From NCBI RefSeq assembly GCF_001698125.1, contig NZ_CP013854.1:186001-250000 (forward strand): DNA of 64,000 nucleotides. Reading direction: 5' to 3'. The number at the start of each line of letters is the position of its first letter. The first letter of the stretch is position 1. Made by a program: the position numbers and the translations under genes. Positions 28,486 through 37,148 of the stretch are shown here, in pieces. The notes beneath the pieces are model-generated. The model did no database searches. It worked only from the letters and a program-made list of their open reading frames with translations, and had not been told where the DNA came from. This stretch comes from Pseudonocardia sp. HH130630-07. Its GTDB lineage: Bacteria; Actinomycetota; Actinomycetes; Mycobacteriales; Pseudonocardiaceae.

Positions 28486-30669
28486 CCCCGCGTTGCGCCC
28501 GCCCTCGCCGTTCAGCCGGTGCCCGTTGGACCCGTGCCCGTTGACGACCGCGGGGGCACCACCGACGGCCTCGGCACCGTGGTCCTCGGCCGCCCGGTGC
28601 CTGCCGTCCCGCAGCCCGCGCTGGTAGCTCGCGAGCCGGTTGCGGACCCGGTCGGGCTGCCGCTCACGGGAGGCGCCGGCCTGGGAACCGCCGGCGGTCT
28701 CCCGCCACGGCGGCGGCACCATGGCCTGCCCGGGCAGACGCTGCGGCAGGCCACGCGAGGTCGTCGGGAGGTCGACGACCCGGTCCGCCCGGATCCGCGC
28801 GGCGTCGAACTCGGCGTCCCCGGGGGTCCGCCAGTCGTCCCGGGGCGTCGCCGCCCCGTTGGTCGCCGGCGGCGCGGTCGGCGCGGCCGGCTCACGGAAC
28901 CAGGCCGACGCGACCGACGCGAAGATCGGGGTGTCGTCGGCGTCGTCCACCGGCACCGGTACCTCCGAGTCGAAAGGGCCGAACAGCTCGACCGGTGGGG
29001 TCGCGTCGGCGGATCCGGACAGGGGCAGTGCCGCCGTGGCCGGCGGCACATCGTCGCTCGCGGAGCGAGCAGGTGTTCCGGACGATTGTCCGGGAGGCGT
29101 CGGCGGGCCCGCACCCGGGCCCGGGCCGGGCTCGCCGGGACCCTGGCGGGGCGGCCCGGGTATGCCGGTGCCCGGCTGCGCCGGCCCCGACGGCGGCGGG
29201 CCACCGTGCGGGAACGAGACCTGGGTGGCGCCGGACTGTCCCGCCGCATCCGGCTCGTGCGGACCGGGGCGACCGGGCGGCGCGGACCCCGGCTGACCGG
29301 GACCGTGCTGAGACTGGCCCTGGTGCCCGGGGCCCTGCTGACCCGGGCCGTGCTGACCGGGACCGTTCGGGCCGGGGAACTGCTGACTCGCGACCTGCTG
29401 ACCCGGAACCTGCTGACCCGGCCCCGGCACCCCGGGACCGGCCGGGAGGTTCGGGCCGCCGGGGAACTGCTGGCCGGGTCCGGGCGCCCCCGGGGTGCCC
29501 GGACGACCGGAGCCCTGGTGCTCCGGCCCCTGGGCCGCGACGTCCTGACGGCGGCCGGACGTCGGCAGCTGCAGACCGGGGCCGGTCATCGGCTGCGGCC
29601 GGTTCGGTACGGCCACGCGGTCCTGGCCGGGCCCGCCGCCGTCCTGACCGGCCGCGCTCCTGGCGGGCCAGGACGCCGCGGCGGCCTCGCCACCGGGCGC
29701 GTTGCCGGTCGGTTCGGCGGGCCGCTGGGCGTCGCCCGGCTGCTGGGCCCCGCCCTGCGCGGCCGGCGGCCAGGCGGGCTCGGGATCGGCGACCGGGATC
29801 TCCCGGACCCCGGCCGGCTGCGGCGGCCACGGCGACTCCGCGTCGGCCCCGTCGGATCCGGCCGCGGCGGCCTCCTGCGCGGGCACGGCCTGGGTGCGCG
29901 GGTCCGCAGCGGCCGGTTGCTGACCACCGCCGACCACCGAGGACGGCAGGTGCAGCACCGCGACCGGGGTGACCCCGGTGTTGCCGGCCGGGCCCCGGAT
30001 GCCGAGGCGCGCGCCGATCGCCCTGGCGAGCCGGGCCGCGACGTGCAGGCCGATCTCCTGCGGGGCGACCGGACCGGCCGGCGTGGCGCTGCCGAGCGCG
30101 CGGTCCAGCTCGTCGATCGGGCTCTGCAGCCGGGGCGGCGTCGCGGACTGCAGCTCGACGACCACCCCGCCGTCCGGGCCCCAGCGGGTCTGCAGTTCGA
30201 GCCGCTCACCGGCCGGGGTGGCCCCGGCGGCGTGGGCGAGCAGCTCGGCGAGGATCTGGGCGAGCACCGGCTCGGCCGCGGCGGAGACCGAGACGCTGGG
30301 CGTCGGCGGCACGACGGTGCGCGATGCGGCCTCGCTGGCCGCGACGATCGTGTTCAGGGTCTGGCCGAGCGGGGCGGGCGGCGCCGCCAGCCGAGGACCG
30401 CGCGGGGCACCGGCGAGGACGAGGATGTGCTCGCCGTCGCGGACGCCGCGGCGCGCGGCACCGGCGAGTTCGGCGAGGTCGGCCAGCGCGCCCGGGCGCA
30501 GCTCGCCGGTACGGAGACGCTCGGTGAGGAGCTGCTGGCGTTCGGAGCGCGCGCGGAGCCGGTGTGCGATGGCGGCCAGGACGGCGTCGCCGTCCTCACC
30601 ATCGCCCGGACCGGCAGCCGGGTTCGGTCCCGGGCCGGACGGGCCGTACGGCGGGTCTTCTCGCCCCAC
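28483..30669 (-). CDS. Orphan CvnA-like degenerate histidine-kinase protein with long Pro/Gly/Gln-rich region
   Basis: A 728-residue protein. Residues about 60-245 align by eye with the kinase core of actinobacterial conservon sensors: ALADLAELAGAARRG..EHILVLAG corresponds to the LDHLATRMRR..NLLVLAG segment, and AELLAHAAGATP (about 141-152) to LAELLENATxFSPP. The dimerisation His is absent and the N-box Asn is replaced by His, so catalysis is unlikely. GLHVAARLARAIGARLGIRG matches the lid region. The usual membrane sensor half is missing. About 300 disordered residues follow, then the family C-terminus (GLPQRLPGQAMVPP; VRNRLASYQRGLRDGR). GTG at 30669 follows GGAGGA. No cvnB, cvnC or cvnD genes are adjacent. 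The role is unknown; a scaffold or signalling adaptor is possible. Confidence 0.75.
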   Translation of the reverse strand: MGREDPPYGPSGPGPNPAAGPGDGEDGDAVLAAIAHRLRARSERQQLLTERLRTGELRPGALADLAELAGAARRGVRDGEHILVLAGAPRGPRLAAPPAPLGQTLNTIVAASEAASRTVVPPTPSVSVSAAAEPVLAQILAELLAHAAGATPAGERLELQTRWGPDGGVVVELQSATPPRLQSPIDELDRALGSATPAGPVAPQEIGLHVAARLARAIGARLGIRGPAGNTGVTPVAVLHLPSSVVGGGQQPAAADPRTQAVPAQEAAAAGSDGADAESPWPPQPAGVREIPVADPEPAWPPAAQGGAQQPGDAQRPAEPTGNAPGGEAAAASWPARSAAGQDGGGPGQDRVAVPNRPQPMTGPGLQLPTSGRRQDVAAQGPEHQGSGRPGTPGAPGPGQQFPGGPNLPAGPGVPGPGQQVPGQQVASQQFPGPNGPGQHGPGQQGPGHQGQSQHGPGQPGSAPPGRPGPHEPDAAGQSGATQVSFPHGGPPPSGPAQPGTGIPGPPRQGPGEPGPGPGAGPPTPPGQSSGTPARSASDDVPPATAALPLSGSADATPPVELFGPFDSEVPVPVDDADDTPIFASVASAWFREPAAPTAPPATNGAATPRDDWRTPGDAEFDAARIRADRVVDLPTTSRGLPQRLPGQAMVPPPWRETAGGSQAGASRERQPDRVRNRLASYQRGLRDGRHRAAEDHGAEAVGGAPAVVNGHGSNGHRLNGEGGRNAG
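29296..29480 (-). repeat. Imperfect tandem repeats coding GPGQQ/GPGQH units
   Basis: Short degenerate repeats of about 15-24 bp containing CTGCTGACCCGG or GTGCTGACCGGG recur within the pseudokinase gene. They encode a Gly/Pro/Gln-rich run (GPGQQVPGQQVASQQ and similar). They are likely to vary in copy number between strains. Confidence 0.6.
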
Positions 30670-30931
30670 GCGATCGTCCTCCGAACAGCTGGCAGGACAC
30701 CCGGTACCGGGCGCCAGGACCTGCCCGGATCGGCACCGAAGCCGCCCGGGCAGGATTCGGTCTCCGACCCTACTCGCGCCGGGGCGACTCCCTCACCCGT
30801 TGCGGTGGGCGGTGGACGCCGGACGGCTGGGCGGCGCGACTCCCGCCCCGGCCGGGCCGCCGGGGCCACTGTGCGCGACCGGCGGCCGCCCACCTGCGAC
30901 GGCCGCGCCCGCCGTCGTCACGGAGCGTGAC

Positions 30932-31552
30932 TCATTCGAAACGCGCCGGATCACCGGCGCCCACCCGGACGATCTCCGGCTCGGCGCCGGACAGGTCCAC
31001 GACCGTGGTGGGTTCGGTGCCGCAGTCGCCGGAGTCGATCACGGCGTCGACCTGGTTCTCCAGCTCCTCCTTGATCTCCCAACCCTGCGTCATCGGCTCC
31101 TCGTGGTCGGGCAGCAGCAGGGTCGAGGACAGCAACGGCTCCCCCAGGTTCGCCAGCAGCGCCTGGGTGGTGGCGTGCTCCGGGATCCGGACACCCACCG
31201 TCTTCTTCTTCGGGTGCAGGAGCCGCCGCGGCACCTCCATCGTCGCGGGGAGGATGAAGGTGTAGCTGCCGGGCGTGGACGCCTTGACCGCGCGGAACAC
31301 GGAGTTGGAGATCTGCACGAACTGCCCGAGCTGGGCGAAGTCGGCACAGACGAGGGTGAAGTGGTGCTTGTCGTCGAGCCTGCGGATCCGGCGGATGCGG
31401 TCCAGCCCCTCCCGGTTCCCCAGCGAGCAGCCGAGTGCGAAGCAGGAGTCCGTCGGGTAGGCGATCAGCCCGCCCTCCCGGACCAGGTCGGCGACCTGGC
31501 CGATGCTGCGCGGCTGCGGGTTCTCCGGGTGCACGTCGTAGTACCTCGCCAT
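30932..31552 (-). CDS. YciO/Sua5/YrdC family protein (L-threonylcarbamoyladenylate synthase type)
   Basis: A 206-residue YrdC-fold protein. The RNA/nucleotide pocket residues appear as GGLIAYPTDSCFALGCSLGN and the KxR motif as KKKTVGVRIPEH. The length and divergence resemble YciO more than the essential TsaC/Sua5 that makes threonylcarbamoyl-AMP for tRNA t6A, so it may be a paralogue with a different role. ATG at 31552 is the only sensible start. The 262 bp upstream of the pseudokinase start (30670-30931) separate it from that gene, and I see no further gene there. Confidence 0.87.
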   Translation of the reverse strand: MARYYDVHPENPQPRSIGQVADLVREGGLIAYPTDSCFALGCSLGNREGLDRIRRIRRLDDKHHFTLVCADFAQLGQFVQISNSVFRAVKASTPGSYTFILPATMEVPRRLLHPKKKTVGVRIPEHATTQALLANLGEPLLSSTLLLPDHEEPMTQGWEIKEELENQVDAVIDSGDCGTEPTTVVDLSGAEPEIVRVGAGDPARFE

Positions 31553-31603
31553 CCCCGCAGCCTGCCACGATGATCTTCGTGTGTCGCCCCGGTGCGGTGC
31601 GCC

Positions 31604-32029
31604 TCAGAACGGCGAGCCGTCGTGGGGACGGGGTTCGACCAGCACCAGCCAGTTCCCCAAGTCGTCCCGGAACACCGCCTCGATGCCGTACGGGCGTTCC
31701 GCGGGCGGCTGGGTGAACTCGACGCCACGTGCCGCGAGCCGGGAGTACTCGGCGCGGCAGTCGTCGGTGGTCAGTCCGAAACCACCCATCCGGCCCGCGG
31801 CGAGTGATCGGGTGACCGCATCGGCCATCTGGTCGTCCAGCGGCGGCCCGGGCTTCATCAGGGTCACCTGCAGCTCGGGCTGCGACGGGAGGGTGACGGT
31901 CACCCAGCGGTAGCCGTCCTCCATCGCGACGTCGGTGCCCTCGACGAACCCGAGGACGTCGCAGTAGAAGCTTTTCGCGGCGTCCTGGTCGGTGACGTAC
32001 AGCGTGACCAGCGAGACGTGGGTGAGCAT
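31604..32029 (-). CDS. VOC superfamily (glyoxalase-like) protein
   Basis: A 141-residue protein with two beta-alpha-beta-beta-beta modules: LTHVSLVTLYVTDQDAAKSFYCDVLGF, and the second half ending FRDDLGNWLVLVEPRP. Metal ligands His 4 and a C-terminal Glu (VLVEP) are present. VOC proteins of this sort bind or detoxify small molecules. It starts 9 bp after the stop of the frame-restored AraC gene on the same strand. AraC-VOC pairs of this type are common in actinobacteria, so the regulator probably controls this gene. Confidence 0.87.
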   Translation of the reverse strand: MLTHVSLVTLYVTDQDAAKSFYCDVLGFVEGTDVAMEDGYRWVTVTLPSQPELQVTLMKPGPPLDDQMADAVTRSLAAGRMGGFGLTTDDCRAEYSRLAARGVEFTQPPAERPYGIEAVFRDDLGNWLVLVEPRPHDGSPF

Positions 32030-32038
32030 GCGCCGAAC

Positions 32039-32475
32039 CTAGCGACGCCGCGGTCCGGCGGGCCTCTCCTCGATTGCGGTGTCCGGCAGGCCCCGCATGA
32101 ACATCCAGCACCCGGGGACCCCGGCGCCCCGCGCGCGGTCCACCGGGCCCGATAGGTCGCGGGGCCGGTCCCGACGAGCAGCCGGAACCGCGAGCCGAAC
32201 GATCCCGGCGAGGAGTACCCGACCAGCGTGCAGACCTCGGTCACGGTCAGGTCCGTCGCGCGCAGGAGGTCCTGGGCCCGCTCGATCCGGCGCCGGGTCA
32301 GGGTCGCGGCCGGGGTGCGGCCGTAGACCGCGGTGAAGCACCGCAGGAAGTGGTACTTCGACACCCCCGCGACGGCCGAGAGCCGGTCGAGGTCCAGTGG
32401 CTCCGCGTAGCAGCGGTCGATCTCGTCGTGCGCCCGCCGCAGGTGGGGCAGCAGGTCGAGCGGCACCGGGTGCAC
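32039..32475 (-). pseudogene. AraC family regulator, apparent -1 frameshift near the C-terminus
   Basis: The first 110 or so residues form two AraC helix-turn-helices (DLDRLSAVAGVSKYHFLRCFTAVYG; LTVTEVCTLVGYSSPGSFGSRFRLLVG). At 32114-32122, in a GGGG/CCCC run, the frame then diverges: the reading frame in use continues to a TGA at 31900 deep inside the VOC gene, with unlikely sequence. Adding one base switches into a frame reading VPGCWMFMRGLPDTAIEERPAG, the conventional tail of this AraC type, ending at TAG 32039-32041. Restored length is about 145 residues. The start may be GTG 32475 or an earlier GTG at 32508. It could be a real mutation or a homopolymer sequencing error. Confidence 0.75.
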
Positions 32476-32486
32476 GGGGGTGGAGG

Positions 32487-33247
32487 CTACCGGCCCAGCG
32501 CCTCGCACACGACGCGCTCGGCCGGTGACCGCGGGTCGTCGAGGTCGAACGCGTGCTCCCGCGCCGGTTCCAGCGGCGGCTGGGCGATGATCCGCGGGCC
32601 GCGGGCTCCGGCACCCATCGGCTGCGCGCGGTGCACGACGAACGGGTGCACCAGGTAGACGTCACCGGCCCGGCCGGTCGCGGCGACCTCCGGGAGGTGC
32701 GCCGTGGCGGGCACCGCCCGCCGGCACAGCTCCGCCCAGTCCGCGCCGTCGTCGCCGTGCGGGGCGAGCAGCCGGGCGACCTCGTGGTGGGATCCCGGGC
32801 GGAGCAGGGTGGGCGCGTCGTCCGGGCCCACGTCGGTGTAGAGGACGAGCAGCAGCAGCGCCCGGCCGCGGGAGCGGACCGAGAGCCGCGGGCCGTCGTC
32901 CGGCCCGGCGAACGACGCCTCCACGTGCCAGCCGTCGTCGCCCGGGGCCCCGGTGTGCGGGAACCGGATCGGGAAGCTGCCCATCCCGATCCGCGGCCGC
33001 CAGCGGCCCGGGCCCACGAGTGCGTCGTAGGCCGCCCGCAGTGCGGGCGTTCCCGCCGAGTCGGTGAACTCGGGCTCGCTCATGGACTCCACACGGACCA
33101 CGGGCCCGGTCCAGGTGGCGGGATCGTCCAGGTCGACGCCCCGGTACGCAGCCGGGCGGCGAGCAGGTCCCGGCAGCGGGCGGCCAGCTCCGGGGAGAAG
33201 GCGCCGGGCAGGTGGACGTAGCCGTCCCGGGCGAATCGTTCGGTCAT
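32487..33247 (-). pseudogene. Phytanoyl-CoA dioxygenase family protein, apparent -1 frameshift
   Basis: The N-terminal part (MTERFARDGYVHLPGAFSPEL..RDLLAARL) starts at ATG 33247, but the body of the enzyme (GVDLDDPATWTGPVVRV onward) is in another frame. The switch falls at a CCCC run, 33139-33142; one extra base restores 253 residues. The Fe(II)/2-oxoglutarate site is visible in the body: WHVEAS (His and acidic ligand) and a distal His in HPFVVHRAQP, with Arg following. The unbroken frame upstream of the switch has no dioxygenase similarity. The family hydroxylates diverse small molecules; the substrate is unknown. It lies 11 bp upstream of the AraC gene, which is also frameshifted. Confidence 0.78.
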
Positions 33248-33322
33248 CGCCGGCCATGGTGGGCCACCGGCGGGGACGACGACACCGGAATGACGCGAAC
33301 CGGACGTCACCGGGGGTCACTG

Positions 33323-33341
33323 TGAAGCTAGGCTCACCTCA
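33323..33341. promoter_or_regulatory. IdeR/DtxR-like iron box
   Basis: TGAAGCTAGGCTCACCTCA matches 14 of 19 positions of the actinobacterial iron box TTAGGTTAGGCTAACCTAA, including the core AGGCTnACCT. It ends 40 bp before the start of the siderophore-binding lipoprotein gene, so iron repression of that gene is expected. Confidence 0.65.
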
Positions 33342-33381
33342 CTCCCGGCGCCGACGGGAGCTCACCGAGAGGAGGCCACCG

Positions 33382-34287
33382 GTGCCCGTCCCCCGGATCG
33401 TGCTCCCCGCACTGGCCGTACTGCTGTGCCTGCTCACCGCCTGCGCCGGACCCGCCGCACCGGCGGACGAGGCCACGACCCGGCCGGTCCCGCACGCCCG
33501 GGGCACCGCCGAGGTGCCCGCGGCCCCGCAGCGGATCGTCGTGCTGGAACCGGTCCAGCTGGACACCGCGGTCGCGCTCGGCGCGATCCCGGTCGGGACC
33601 GCCGTGCTGTCCGAGTCCACCGGGGTGCCCGCCTACCTGGGCGAGGCCGCCGCAGCGGTGCCGACGGTCGGCACCGTCGCCGCACCCGACCTGGAGCGGA
33701 TCGCGGCCCTGCAGCCCGACCTCGTGCTCGGCACCGAGTCCCGGCACGCCCAGCTCTACGACCAGCTCGCCGCGATCGCCCCGACCGCCTTCATGGCCTC
33801 GCAGGCCGATCCGTGGCAGGACAACGTCCGCTTCGTCGGCCGGACCGTCGGGCGCGAGGCCGAGACCGACCAGCTGCTGCGGGACTACACCGACCGGTGC
33901 GCCGAGGTCGCCGGCGCGCACGGCACGGAAGGCCGCACCGCGCAGCTGATCCGGCCCCGGGACGGGCAGCTCACCCTGTACGGCCCCACCTCGTTCGCCG
34001 GCGCGACGCTGGAGTGCGCGGGGTTCACCATCCCGCCGCGGGACTGGGAGGGCTCGATCTCGGTCGATCTCTCGCCCGAGCTGGTCCTGCAGGCGCGGGC
34101 GGACGAGGTGCTGGTGACCGCGGTGGACCCGGCCGCTCCGGATGCGGTCCCGCCGTCGGTCACCGCCGTGCGGGACGAGGCGTTCCCGCGCCTGCACGTG
34201 GTCGACCAGTCGTACTGGATCACCGGGGTCGGTCCGCTCGGCGGCCGCCGGGTGCTCGACGACATCGACCGCATTCTCGGCGGCTGA
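33382..34287 (+). CDS. Iron-siderophore ABC transporter substrate-binding lipoprotein
   Basis: A 301-residue FecB/FepB-type protein. The signal MPVPRIVLPALAVLLCLLTAC ends in lipobox LTAC (Cys about 21). The mature part begins with the usual PQRIVVLEPVQLDTAVALGAIPVG, contains DLERIAALQPDLVLGTESRH, and ends with YWITGVGPLGGRRVLDDIDRIL, all typical of ferric-siderophore receptors. GTG at 33382 follows AGAGGAGG by about 6 nt; the longer open frame is rejected. An IdeR-like box lies just upstream. No permease or ATPase gene is adjacent, so it must use components encoded elsewhere. Confidence 0.9.
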   Translation: MPVPRIVLPALAVLLCLLTACAGPAAPADEATTRPVPHARGTAEVPAAPQRIVVLEPVQLDTAVALGAIPVGTAVLSESTGVPAYLGEAAAAVPTVGTVAAPDLERIAALQPDLVLGTESRHAQLYDQLAAIAPTAFMASQADPWQDNVRFVGRTVGREAETDQLLRDYTDRCAEVAGAHGTEGRTAQLIRPRDGQLTLYGPTSFAGATLECAGFTIPPRDWEGSISVDLSPELVLQARADEVLVTAVDPAAPDAVPPSVTAVRDEAFPRLHVVDQSYWITGVGPLGGRRVLDDIDRILGG

Positions 34288-34295
34288 CGCACCGC

Positions 34296-35348
34296 TCACC
34301 CCGGCTCGACGATCAGCGTCATGGTCAGCGAGTGGCCGACGCCGAGCCCCGGCCCGGCGGCGCGCTCCAGGTCGAGCAGCGCGTGCGCGAGCCGGGCACC
34401 GTCGGCGTCGTCGAGGCCGCGGGCTCCCGCCCAGGGCCGCAGCACCGCATTCCACCGGTCCGCGAAGCCGGCCAGCCAGGTCAGGACCTCGGCGGGCGCG
34501 CCCGAGGTCGCGGGGACGAAGGCCAGGTCGTCCGGGCACACCCGGTGCGGGGCGCGGACGAGGTCGTTCACCAGCGTGCGGAACCGGGGCACCTCCGGGT
34601 GGAAGGACCCGGTGGCGGTGTGCCTGCCGACCAGCACCGAGCGGTCGACGGCGGTCCGGGACACGACTCGTGCACCGGTACCCGGCAGCGCCGCGTCCAC
34701 GCAGGCGTCCAGCCGGTCGCGGCCGTAGAACGTCATCGGCTCGGAGATGGTCGCGCCACCCCCGGCGAAGAAGCTCATCGCGTAGTCCCAGCGCTCAGCG
34801 TGCCAGCGGGGCCGCCACTCCACGGAGTAGCGGCCGAGCACGTCGACGACGACGGCCGCCCGCCGCCCACGGCCCGCGACGGCGGCGAGCACCGACCGCA
34901 GCGCACCGACGAACTCGGTGCGGGTCAGGTGCGAGTAGGGGACCCCGCAGGACAGGTAGAGGTCGAACGGCCCGTCCGGCAGCGCACCGCGCACGTCGCC
35001 GAGCACGAACGTGGCGGAGTCGGAGTCGATCGTCCGGCGGGCGGTGCGCACCATCTCCGGGTCGACGTCGAGACCGACGTAGCGGAGCCGGGCCGGATCG
35101 ACGAGCCCCGGCGCGTCCGCGGCCGGGGCGGTGAGCAGGTTCCACCCGTCCGCCGTCCCGGCCCCGACGTCGAGCACCCGGACCGGATCGTCCGGGCCAC
35201 GGCCGACGGCCGCGAGCGCCGCGGCGATGACCCGCCGGGTGACCGGCTCCTCCGACAGGATCTTGACCGGATCACGCCGGGCCGGTGAGAGGTAGTGCGC
35301 GCTGGCTCCCCGGTAGGAGGGGGCAGCTGCCTGGTCGGGTCGGCTCAC
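34296..35348 (-). CDS. Class I SAM-dependent methyltransferase
   Basis: A 350-residue protein. The SAM-binding motif I is VRVLDVGAGTADGW (about 57-70), followed by an acidic loop YVGLDVDPEMV and FDLYLSCGVPYSHL. The C-terminal 100 residues are a helical extension with EVLTWLAGFADRWN. The substrate is unknown. It converges with the siderophore-binding protein (8-bp gap). GTG at 35348 is the farthest reasonable start; ribosome-site evidence is weak. Confidence 0.78.
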   Translation of the reverse strand: MSRPDQAAAPSYRGASAHYLSPARRDPVKILSEEPVTRRVIAAALAAVGRGPDDPVRVLDVGAGTADGWNLLTAPAADAPGLVDPARLRYVGLDVDPEMVRTARRTIDSDSATFVLGDVRGALPDGPFDLYLSCGVPYSHLTRTEFVGALRSVLAAVAGRGRRAAVVVDVLGRYSVEWRPRWHAERWDYAMSFFAGGGATISEPMTFYGRDRLDACVDAALPGTGARVVSRTAVDRSVLVGRHTATGSFHPEVPRFRTLVNDLVRAPHRVCPDDLAFVPATSGAPAEVLTWLAGFADRWNAVLRPWAGARGLDDADGARLAHALLDLERAAGPGLGVGHSLTMTLIVEPG

Positions 35349-35493
35349 CCGTTCTTACTACTCCGCGGCCGGCCCGGATCGGGCCCGTTGCGGTCCGATG
35401 TGGCCGGACTCGCCGCCGCGGTGGTTCGGACTCACCGCGGGCGGCCGGGGTCGGGCCGGCCGCCCGCGGGAGGTTCGTGGGGACGCTCGCCGC

Positions 35494-35721
35494 TCAGGCG
35501 AGGTCGTCCAGCTCGCCACCCTTGATCGACGACAGGAAGGCCGCCATACCGGAGGCGGGGAAGGCGAGGATCGTGCCGTGCGGGTCGCGGGAGTTGCGGA
35601 CCGCGACATCGCCGTCGGCCACCGCGAGTTCCACGCAGTTGCCCTGGTAGCCGCTCCGGACGCTCTTGCGCCACGCCAGCGCGTCGATCGACGCGGGGCC
35701 GGACAGATGCATCTGATCCAT
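35494..35721 (-). CDS. DUF397 domain protein
   Basis: A 75-residue protein consisting of one DUF397 domain: WRKSVRSGYQGNCVELAV, then VRNSRDPHGTILAFPASGMAAFLSSIKGGEL. These small actinobacterial proteins are encoded beside XRE-DUF5753 regulators and act with them in development or stress (WhiJ-type modules). ATG at 35721 (MDQMHLSG) has GAGGTG about 10 nt upstream; the open frame continues to 35847 but the added part is not typical. The partner regulator lies 260 bp upstream on the same strand, and I see no gene in that gap. Confidence 0.85.
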   Translation of the reverse strand: MDQMHLSGPASIDALAWRKSVRSGYQGNCVELAVADGDVAVRNSRDPHGTILAFPASGMAAFLSSIKGGELDDLA

Positions 35722-35981
35722 GCGAACGTTCACCTCATCTGCACGTGCATTTTCCTGTGCGACGAAGTTAGCGCGTTCGCGAGACTGCGTCGCGGCGAGG
35801 ACGTCCGCGAGCGCCCGGCGGTCGTCGTACCGCGCCCGGTTGCGCACTACCGGCCTTCAGCGGTCGAGCGAGCCCGGCCGGGCGGACGACGTCACGGCGG
35901 TCCGGCACCGACCGACCACTCGTCGCGGAGATCCGTCCGCCGGAGCCGGTGACGTCCGGACGACGCAGCCCGGTGGGCCGT

Positions 35982-36983
35982 TCAGCGGTCGGCGATCGCC
36001 CCGGAGATGGCCTGCTTGGTCCGGTCGGGCGAGAGCGCGTCGACCGTCAGGCGGTCCATCGCCCGCCCGTAGCGCTCCACGTCGGCCCGCTTGTCCAGGT
36101 AGGACGACCCGGTCATCTCCTCCAGGTAGACCAGGTCGGGCAGCTCGGGCTCGGCGAAACGGAGCATCGAGAACGCGTGCTCGGCGCCGTACCCCGACAG
36201 CTCCCACGGGAGCAGCTGCACGATCACGTTCGGCAGCGCCGACAGCTCCAGCAGGTACTGCAGCTGGGCCTTGTGCACCGCGCGCCCGCCGACCGGCCGG
36301 TGCAGCAGCGACTCGTCGAGCACGGCCCACAGGGTGGGGGCGTCCTTGCGGTGCAGGACGCGCTGGCGCCGCATCCGCACCTCGAGCCGCTTCTCGACGT
36401 CGGCCCGCTCGGTCGGCGGGAGGTCGGCGTGCCCGCCGCTGACCACGGCCCGGGCGTAGGCCTCGGTCTGCAGCAGCCCCGGCACGAACAGCAGCTCGTA
36501 GCTGGAGATCCGGGACGCCGAGCTCTCCAGGCCGACGAAGTCCTCGAACCAGCCGGGGACGACGTCGTTGTACCGGGCCCACCAGCCGCTCTCGTTGCTC
36601 TCGTCGGTCATCGAGAGCACGTTGTCGCGTTCCGGGCCCGGGCCGACGCCGTAGAGGGTCAGCAGGTCGGAGACGTCGCGCTTCTTGAAACCGACCTTGC
36701 CGGACTCGAGCCGGCTCATCTTCGAGTCCGAGCCGCGGATCTCGTACGCGGCGTCGGTGCGCTTGATCCCGGCCCGCTCGCGCAGCTTCCGCAGGTGGGA
36801 GCCCAGCACGATGCGCCGCGCGGTCGGACCGCGGTCACCCGAGGTCGACTCGGGGTTGTTCGGGCTCGGGACCACCGGGGCGGGCTCCTGCAGGTCGGTA
36901 CGGCTCGGTCCGGCGGATCCGGTCCGGGGGCGGTTCGGGGAGCCCGCCGGACGCGGTACGTGGTGCCGGTCGGCGTTCCACAT
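35982..36983 (-). CDS. XRE family regulator with DUF5753 (WhiJ-like)
   Basis: A 333-residue protein. After about 50 disordered residues, ARRIVLGSHLRKLRERAGIKRTDAAYEIRGSDSKMSRLESGK (about 55-96) is the XRE helix-turn-helix. The rest is DUF5753, with ISSYELLFVPGLLQTEAYARAV and the closing DLVYLEEMTGSSYLDKRADVERY. This architecture pairs with DUF397 proteins in actinobacteria. The N-terminal disordered stretch is longer than usual, so a downstream start is possible. It diverges from the DUF574 methyltransferase gene across 165 bp, an arrangement often seen in this gene family. Confidence 0.88.
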   Translation of the reverse strand: MWNADRHHVPRPAGSPNRPRTGSAGPSRTDLQEPAPVVPSPNNPESTSGDRGPTARRIVLGSHLRKLRERAGIKRTDAAYEIRGSDSKMSRLESGKVGFKKRDVSDLLTLYGVGPGPERDNVLSMTDESNESGWWARYNDVVPGWFEDFVGLESSASRISSYELLFVPGLLQTEAYARAVVSGGHADLPPTERADVEKRLEVRMRRQRVLHRKDAPTLWAVLDESLLHRPVGGRAVHKAQLQYLLELSALPNVIVQLLPWELSGYGAEHAFSMLRFAEPELPDLVYLEEMTGSSYLDKRADVERYGRAMDRLTVDALSPDRTKQAISGAIADR

Positions 36984-37148
36984 TACACATCGAACGCGTC
37001 CTGACCAGCCCCCTCGGACACGCTGGAGATCATTCCCATCACCGGCCGTGTCCGGCGGACGGGTCCGCTACGGTGACGTGCGCAGTGATCGACGCCACCG
37101 TCGATGGCTCGGCACCGACCCCGCGACCACTCCAGTGAGGACCCGCCG

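Noticed and set aside
29296..29480. CRISPR array
   Set aside because: The repeats are short, imperfect, contiguous and coding; there are no unique spacers or cas genes anywhere in the window.
28483..30669. Complete conservon (cvnABCD)
   Set aside because: Only the kinase-like protein is present; neighbouring genes are a pseudouridine synthase and a YciO-type protein.
28519..30930. 803-codon plus-strand open frame opposite the CvnA-like gene
   Set aside because: Repetitive composition mirrors the antisense Pro/Gly-rich repeats; the minus strand has recognisable domains and a ribosome site.
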